The position numbers and the translations under genes are program-made. This document shows positions 57,938 to 64,000 of a DNA stretch of 64,000 nucleotides, piece by piece. The notes beneath the pieces were generated by a model. The model searched no databases. It saw only the letters and a list, made by a program, of their open reading frames with translations, and was not told the origin of the DNA. This stretch comes from Cystobasidium ongulense (lineage: Eukaryota > Basidiomycota > Cystobasidiomycetes > Cystobasidiales > Cystobasidiaceae). The number at the start of each line of letters is the position of its first letter. The stretch's first letter is position 1. Location: NCBI GenBank assembly GCA_022835595.1, contig BQUP01000009.1, positions 806,001 to 870,000 of the forward strand. The letters are read 5' to 3'.

Positions 57938-58518
57938 GGTGGATCGCAATATGTAATGCTCTTGGATGTGGTGTTGGTGTATGGGTTGGTGTGGTCGAAA
58001 GACGAGAGGTGCCCAAGGGCAAGATGACTTTTATGATTAAAGACAATCAGTTAACAGTCATCAACTGTCAAATTGTAACTGTCATTTATGATTATCACTA
58101 ATAACAGTAATAATGAAGTAATGACAATCACTAATAGTTTAAAAAAGTAATAATAATAACAATAATAATGCAATCCGGGCGGGCGGGCTGCTTTTCGTGG
58201 ATGTCACGGAAGCATCGTTGCAGCAATACTACAAGTAGCTAATCATGTGCAGACCAACATCATCATCATCGTCAATACTGCGCTGTCTTGCTTGATGACT
58301 TGCAACTATCCTCGTTGTATCCTGCCTCAACGCCTGGCTCTTTCAGCCCACCCTCAAGTGGACAGCGGTTATCTATCAGATACCCTCCTCTCAACATGCA
58401 TCAATAATAATCAATGGTCATCGCCATCCAATCCATTACTCACTACTGTCAAGGACAGCCACTAATACTAACAAGTTATCCACTCACTTGATACACTATT
58501 TCACAGAGATCCATCAGA
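57938..58518. other. SDR promoter and spacer to the Sld3-like gene
   Basis: About 580 bases. Contains the AT-rich block at 58030-58170 with repeated ACTGTCA, and a GGGCGGGCGGGC string at 58176-58188. No gene. Confidence 0.45.
58030..58170. promoter_or_regulatory. AT-rich block with repeated AACWGTCA motifs
   Basis: Within about 230 bases upstream of the SDR start, AACAGTCA (about 58053) and AACTGTCA (58063 and 58077) recur at 10- and 14-base spacing, with further GTCAT, TGACAA and TAATAATAA strings. Repeated spacing suggests a binding-site cluster for the SDR promoter. The factor is unknown. Confidence 0.3.
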
Positions 58519-61500
58519 TCAGCCCTTCTGGGGCGTCTCCCCGACCAACAACAAACCCTTCAGTCTCCCTCTCCCTGCGTTCCGCTCCTCGTCATCGTCA
58601 CCGTCGCCATCATCACTTCCACCTCCCAATCCTCTGTCCATTTCTTCCTCATCTCCCTCATCAATCCCCCTTCCAATTGCAGGATTACCCCATTGAAAAG
58701 CAGGGAGCGAAACCGACTTGCCAAATCCTCTGCTTTTACTCATCATAGTAGCATCGTTATTCCCATGATTACTATCCCGTTTGAATAGCGCACGTCCCTC
58801 ATCAAGTCCAAAAAGAGACGAAGATGATGCCGATTTCGTACTTCGTATCTTAACTGGTGTAGCTAATACCAATGTACGTCCTTTATGATTTCCACTCTTA
58901 TCAAGTACCAAAGTCGTCTTCTTCGGACTTGCAGCTTTTCGTTTCGAGATCCTTCCGTTGTTGGCGGTGCTCGTCTGCCCTATTGTACTGGAAAATAAAG
59001 GTTCCATCCCTCCGTCTCGCGATGATCCGTCAATGTCCCCCTTTTCTACTATAGAAGAAGAAGAAGCTACATTCTTCAAATTTCTAGCACCAATAGAACT
59101 AGCCATAGCCGACATCCTCCCATTATTCTCCCCATTCAATCCATTCTGTTGCAATTGCGATTGTAAATGGGCATTAACAAGTGAAGAAGTACTATTAAAA
59201 GGTTTAAAAGTATTATTCTTTGACATGTTCTTTTGTATTTCTTCCCTCTTCTCTTTTACTAATTTTACTTTACCAAATTCTACTATTCTTCGCATATCGT
59301 GATGTTTTGATGGATTTGCATTTGTGATAGTACCACTTGTCCTCGACAGACTTTTGAAACTTTTCTTATTATGGTTGATTTTGTCGCCGCTGTTGCTCGA
59401 CAGCGTGCTTCCGGCACCGAGAGCAATTGGAGCTGGAGCTGGCATCAACCAATTCACATCATCTCCCATACCGCCTTGTCCATCTTCATCATCATTTTCC
59501 AGGTATGAAAGCGTAGGCTTAGACTCCTCTTTAGCAGCTAACAACTTAACAAGCGTAGGACTTTGTGGCATTGCCCTTTTCTCGGATTGTAGGTTCGCGA
59601 GATAAACTGAGCGTGCTAGTTGTTGTAGATCAGGTGTAGGATGATGGAAAGGCGATGGGTGAGGATGTGAGGTCAATACAGTGGCTGCATTCGATGTGCT
59701 CGAGGAATGTAAAAGTGAAGGATCAAGGGAATTCGAAAATAATTTAGAATGACACCCTGATAGTATATCCGACGGAAGTCGCGTAGAATAACTAAAGTTC
59801 GAGGAATACCAGTCAGCGTCAAATATGACTGGCACAGATACTTGGTAAAGGTAAGAATCAACTCGGACTCACTGCTCTTCAATAATATCCAACCAAAAAG
59901 CTTGAAATCCATCCAATTCCTCCTTTTCTTTTCCTTTTCCTTTCTCATCACCAGTAATTGAGGAATGCATAGTATTACCCATTAAATCAGCTAAGCTTAA
60001 TCCACCAATAGCATTAGCTACAGTTTGTTGAATAGCTAAATTATCAGTTTGCGCATCTAGTAACCTAGCTGTTTCTTTGAACAACTTTTCTAACCTTGTC
60101 CGTATTATTGCTTCTTCATCTTGCTCGTCTTCGGGTATTGATTCGATATGCGAGAGCGTACTCGGGTTGAACGGAGTAGACGATTGGCGCGGTGTCGTTA
60201 GATTTGAACTTGTAACGGGTTCACTATGGAAGCTCGACGACGAATCTCTGTTTGATGATTGGTCCTTCTTGCGTTTGCGATTAGCATTAGAACCACGTTG
60301 AGGTGTGCCCGCTCGAAGTATAGCAAGCCAGTTTTGTGATATTGAAGATGAAGTGGAATGAAGTCTACGATGATGTGCGTTTCTTGAAGTGAGATACGAA
60401 GGTATAGGTAAGACACAAAGCAATTCCAAAGTCAACAGGATCTGCAATTGTAACCTAGTCGAAAGAAATGTCAAATGTTAATAATCATTCAGGAAGATAG
60501 TCCAGAATAAATTAAGGCCTGATGGTGACTCACTCTGAAGTCTCTAATGCATTCAGTCGTTCACGAACTGTTGATCTAAGGCGATTCCGCTTCTCACTTG
60601 CAGAAACGACACGCACTCCTTGATTATCTCTAGCAGACGCCATCCATCCTTCCCAAGCGCTTTTCAAAATCTCAAGTTCCTTCTCGGTATAATTAGCTTT
60701 CACTTTCTCAAGCTTTTCAGCTGAGATAAGGCCATTACTTATATCGTTGTCTCGATGCTCGTGAAGTCCATTTTCCATTCCTTGTTCTTCCTCTTCTTCT
60801 GCTAGAGTACCATTTTCTAGATATTCATGTGTTCTTGTCCAATCATCAATAATCATAGGTAAATCAACATGATATTTCTTGTCTAGTTTGCCGAGCTTGG
60901 TATATAGTATTGAAGATAGAGTATCACGATAGGTCTGATGAATCTCTTGTACTGCATCAGAGTGGAGAGTAGTTGTTTTATAATGTTCTGATTTGAATGC
61001 TTGAATGAGACGAGTCGCAGGTTCGTTCTTTACGATACAGGTGCCATTGCATAGCAAGATAGCAGGAAGAACGCGTATTTCCGAAGAGTATCGTTCGTCT
61101 GTCAATAGCTGATCGAGACAGCTTGCAAAGCGCTGATGCCAACTCACCTTGGAGCTCTTCGAGGAGCAATACAGGCACTCGTAGTAGTACTCTTGCATGT
61201 TATCAGGGTAGTGAATGCTCTCCTCTCCAATTGACGCGTCTCCTGTGTCTCTATTGCGACTGGTACCGCTCGTACTGTCCAGCATTGAATCCATGCCCAA
61301 GTTTGATGTAGAAGCAGCAGGCGCGTCTTGAGCATGACTATGCATCTCTCCTTCTCTCCTTGTATCGATACTCTCCATCGCTGACCGTCTCCCTATCGGG
61401 TAAGCGGGCACTGCAGGCCATGCGAAGGGCGATTCAAAGTCGAGTGTGTACAGCAGGCCATCGTCGTCGTTTGAAAGAGAGTGTTCAGGCGTGCCTCTAT

Positions 61501-61543
61501 CTGATGTCGCTGCTACACGTGCAATGCGAGCATCACCGTTCAT
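58519..61543 (-). CDS. Probable Sld3-type DNA replication initiation protein
   Basis: Three exons (60534-61543, 59873-60454, 58519-59791) give 954 residues. A conserved-looking segment of about residues 110-400 includes KLGKLDKKYHVDLPMIIDDW, EKELEILKSAWEGWMA, RSTVRERLNALETSELQLQI and LLTLELLCVLP. The pattern [RE]xxQLQILLxLELLxL is typical of the Sld3/Treslin core that binds Cdc45. It is followed by LEKLFKETARLLDAQTDNLA and FQAFWLDIIEEH. The C-terminal 420 residues are Ser/Asn-rich and probably disordered, with several S/T-P sites (AGTPQRG, SSTPFNP, AASPKKT, GETPQKG) suitable for CDK phosphorylation, by which Sld3 binds Dpb11. Assignment rests on remembered family features and is not certain; another coiled nuclear protein is possible. 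Confidence 0.6.
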
Positions 61544-61727
61544 CGCATGCTTGAAAGTCGAGTTGAATTAGGTGTAAAGAGATGGATCTCGTCGAAAGAG
61601 TTCCAAGGTTGGAACAGCATCCAGAGTGGCAAAAGTACGCGCGACTGGGAATATCATGAATTGCAATACGCTGCTCTAGACATACTTCTACTCTACCACA
61701 AAGCTACATTCTGACGGACTCTTGACC

Positions 61728-63910
61728 CTAGTCGACGAGCAACGGACTGTCAATGACGCTGAACCCGACAGCGACCTTGAGGGGGGGGGGGTATGGAATC
61801 AGTATAAAAGACAACCACATCAAGATCAGTGAAAGAAAAGAGCACTCACTCCACCCTCATCGCTCTCCCTCCCTTTCGTACGCAATAAATGTCCCGCATT
61901 CTTGTTTCGCAATATCCTAGCATGATGATTCGGTTTGTTACTCTTGATGGATCCTTTTAATTCCTTTTCATTCAGTCTCGGTGTCGGCGTTGATGATCTT
62001 CCTTCTGGTACTTGTGATAGCCGTGGAGTCGCCAGTCCCTCTTCATCATTTGCTGCGGTAATAGCCGTTCGAGAACTGCCATTGTCAATTCTACCTCTAG
62101 GAGTTCTAACAGGAGTAGAAGTATCTTCATATAAACACACTCCATAAATACCTAGTTCAGAAACGACTTGTCCAATTCTAGGTTCCAATTCATTAGCTCT
62201 AACCATAGCATTCTTACAATTTTCAGGTGGTTCAATTAATTCCATAAGTATATAACCTTCTCTAGATTTAGGTTCATTTAAAGTTTTTTGTAATTTCTTA
62301 TTTCCATGTGCATTTGATTGCTTTAGTTTCTCTTGATCTTGTTTTTCTAACTCGTCTAGGAATGGAGGAATATCATTCTTGTAGATATTATTACCACCTC
62401 CTTCACGTTGCGGTTTAAGTACGAATCTTTCAGGTTTTGAATATGCTAATTTCATAGCTTCTTTACCTAGACTACTCTCATCTAAAGGGTATAATTTCAT
62501 AAAAGTAGTTACTAATTCCTCCTTTTCCAATCTATATTCATCATCAGAAATAAAACGATCTAAAACTCCAGGTTCAGTTAAAACTTGTTGTACTTTTTTA
62601 GCTCCGCTTAATTGTAAAGCTACAGAAGGACATTTAATAGCTCTACTTCTTTCTATTGTCGTTCGTGTATCCCATTCTGTTGCGCTCGGATAGTCGGAAG
62701 GTGTATACCCAGCTCGGAAATAGACTACACTGATTTCAGTCAGGGTGTTGGGCGAGGTGGGTAAGGCGAGGAAGAGTTCCCGTGTTGGCGAGGAGCTGAG
62801 AGATGCTTGTTCGTGAAGTTGTGCGAAAGATCGTCGGACTGTCTGGACGCCGTGTCTGTGGGGAAGCAAGAACTGTCAGTATACACAGGTTGCAGCGGCA
62901 AAGAGAGTATACGACGAGACGTACTTTTCCAACAACTCCCACTCCAATGCCCTCTGATCAAAAGCATTCCTTTCGGGATCTTGAACAACAAAGAGCACTT
63001 TGGATCTTGATAGCAGTTACAAAAGAGCGAGAAGTGTCAGTCTCGCGTTTCAGTGCCTGCAAGTAACGAGTGGAGTAGTTTGCTCACTCTCTCACACCAT
63101 ACGCTTCATGCGCTTCGGCTAATCCTCTCGCTAATTCTCGCAGTGCTATGTTCAGAGGTAGACGTTTTGGAGTTATTCTGGGTCTTGATCCTTCAGGGTA
63201 TGCATTTGTATAAGCGAGGTATCTGGAGCTAAATGTCAGCTTTGACAATGACATAGTAATGAAGTAGTTAAATTACCTATGCATATCGGTAACCTTGTTC
63301 GATAATGCTCCAAATGACGAAGAGATGGTGTTGAATTCGACCTGCTTTAGTTCCAGAGGACCCTCGCCCTGTCCAGTCACGTGGAGGAGGTAATCTGAGC
63401 GAAAGAGGCCGAGATGGATGTTCTGAGGAGGGAAGAAGCGAGGTGATGTGAGGAGGTAGGGAGTAGGATAGCAGGTGAATAGTATCGACTGTCAGACTAG
63501 AAAGCTCCCACAGCGAAAGTCTGCTCTCTGCTGATTAAACACACCTGAACTGGACCCTCCTCTCTGACTGCTTTCGCAATCCTCCACAGCTCGCCTTGGA
63601 AAGCATCCACTTTGGACACGTTCCCCCCAATGACCTGTTCTAGGAAGTCAAAGTCTGTCGATATCCTTGCGTACAGTTCCGAGTAGGTGATTTGTATGTC
63701 TGTCGCTAGTTCAAAGAGCTGCCTCGGGAATGGGGAGGGATAGAGTGCGAATGGCGCGTGTAAGACGGATGTCTCGAAGGGCGTTGGTTCGTCACTCGAT
63801 GGAGGTCTGTACACTATTGCGTGCGAAAGAGCATAGTCGCGAGCTTGATGGAGCAGTTCAGCTTCCTTGTCGTTTGATGGCGGCCAGTCTGGAAGCCTGG
63901 TGGAGGACAT
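61728..63910 (-). CDS. GSH2: Glutathione synthetase
   Basis: ATP-dependent ligase joining gamma-glutamylcysteine and glycine in the cytosol. Six exons (63545-63910, 63277-63422, 63088-63222, 62925-63005, 61850-62855, 61728-61775) give 593 residues; most eukaryotic enzymes are 470-560. Motifs in order: DWPPSNDKEAELLHQARDYA, FSRP-like region FPRQLFELATDIQ, GPLELKQVEFNTISSSFGAL, KVLFVVQDPERNAFDQRALE, VVYFRAGYTPSDYP, PSVALQLSGAKKVQQVL, FVLKPQREGGGNNIYK (ATP-grasp), GYILMELIEPP, HLLRTKGRESDEGG and AVGFSVIDSPLLVD. An extra stretch of about 70 residues (about 489-560), rich in Thr, Pro, Arg and Ser, separates GIYGVCLY from LRNKNAGHLL. The last intron contains an 11-base C run (minus strand) a few bases before its acceptor. 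Confidence 0.93.
61781..61791. repeat. Poly-G/C run in the last GSH2 intron
   Basis: Eleven consecutive G on the plus strand. On the coding strand it forms an all-C polypyrimidine tract five bases before the CTCAAG acceptor, where T-rich tracts are more usual. Such runs slip easily in replication and sequencing. Confidence 0.85.
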
Positions 63911-64000
63911 GGTCCCAAATTGACTGTGGAATGTGAATGTGTATACCCTCTGGGTTGATGGACTGCTGCTTGCTGCTGCTATGTGGTTGAGAGTATTGCT

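Noticed and set aside
61085-61160. Possible intron (GTGAGT...GACAG) inside exon 1 of the Sld3-like gene
   Set aside because: Removing it breaks the frame soon after, whereas leaving it in keeps the long open frame.
1-64000. Transposons, virus-like elements, rRNA genes, CRISPR arrays
   Set aside because: No transposase, reverse transcriptase, capsid or envelope coding signature, no terminal repeats of element size and no spaced repeat array were found by reading the window; small degenerate fragments could be missed by eye.

Overview
The window is a stretch of fungal nuclear genome. The genes are ordinary eukaryotic housekeeping genes interrupted by many short introns, mostly 45 to 90 bases with GTRNGT donors and YAG acceptors. 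Several exons are under 40 bases, and genes lie on both strands with short spacers. That style, together with a fusion HSF/receiver SKN7 regulator, POM152, a fungal-type dienelactone hydrolase and molybdopterin synthase, fits a basidiomycete yeast. Tremellomycetes is my best guess, not a proven placement. No transposon, virus-like element, rRNA gene or convincing tRNA was found.

Left third (1-21,700): an unidentified gene fragment runs off the left edge (minus strand), followed by the nuclear pore membrane protein POM152 (plus), the SOD1 copper chaperone CCS1 (minus), the largest RPA subunit RFA1 (minus), an unrecognised 740-residue protein built partly of 39-base repeats (plus), protein phosphatase methylesterase PPE1 (minus), a small multi-span membrane protein (plus), and a secreted protein with two expansin/RlpA-like barrels (plus). 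About 2 kb without a supported gene follows.

Middle (21,700-43,500): the corepressor SIN3 (plus), a tandem pair of F-box-like genes of which one looks dead (minus), a DUF3074/START-like protein (plus), an atypical septin (plus), the complex I subunit NDUFS4 cut into nine exons including one GC-AG intron (minus), SKN7 (plus), the ER SNARE USE1 (minus) and a PQ-loop amino-acid transporter (plus).

Right third (43,500-64,000): three tandem GT32-type glycosyltransferases share one exon plan, and a decayed fourth copy sits between the second and third. Next come a small acidic hypothetical protein, a divergent pair of dienelactone hydrolase (minus) and the molybdopterin synthase large subunit (plus), a short-chain dehydrogenase with a long N-terminal extension (minus), a probable Sld3-type replication initiator (minus) and glutathione synthetase GSH2 (minus).

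There are no operons. Functional links are loose: RFA1 and the Sld3-like gene act in DNA replication, CCS1, SKN7 and GSH2 in oxidative-stress defence. The most dynamic locus is the GT32 cluster; its order (type 1, type 2, relic of type 1, type 2) suggests duplication of a two-gene unit. Exon limits were worked out by eye from splice signals, reading-frame continuity and remembered family patterns. The exon sums of all spliced models listed as complete are multiples of three.
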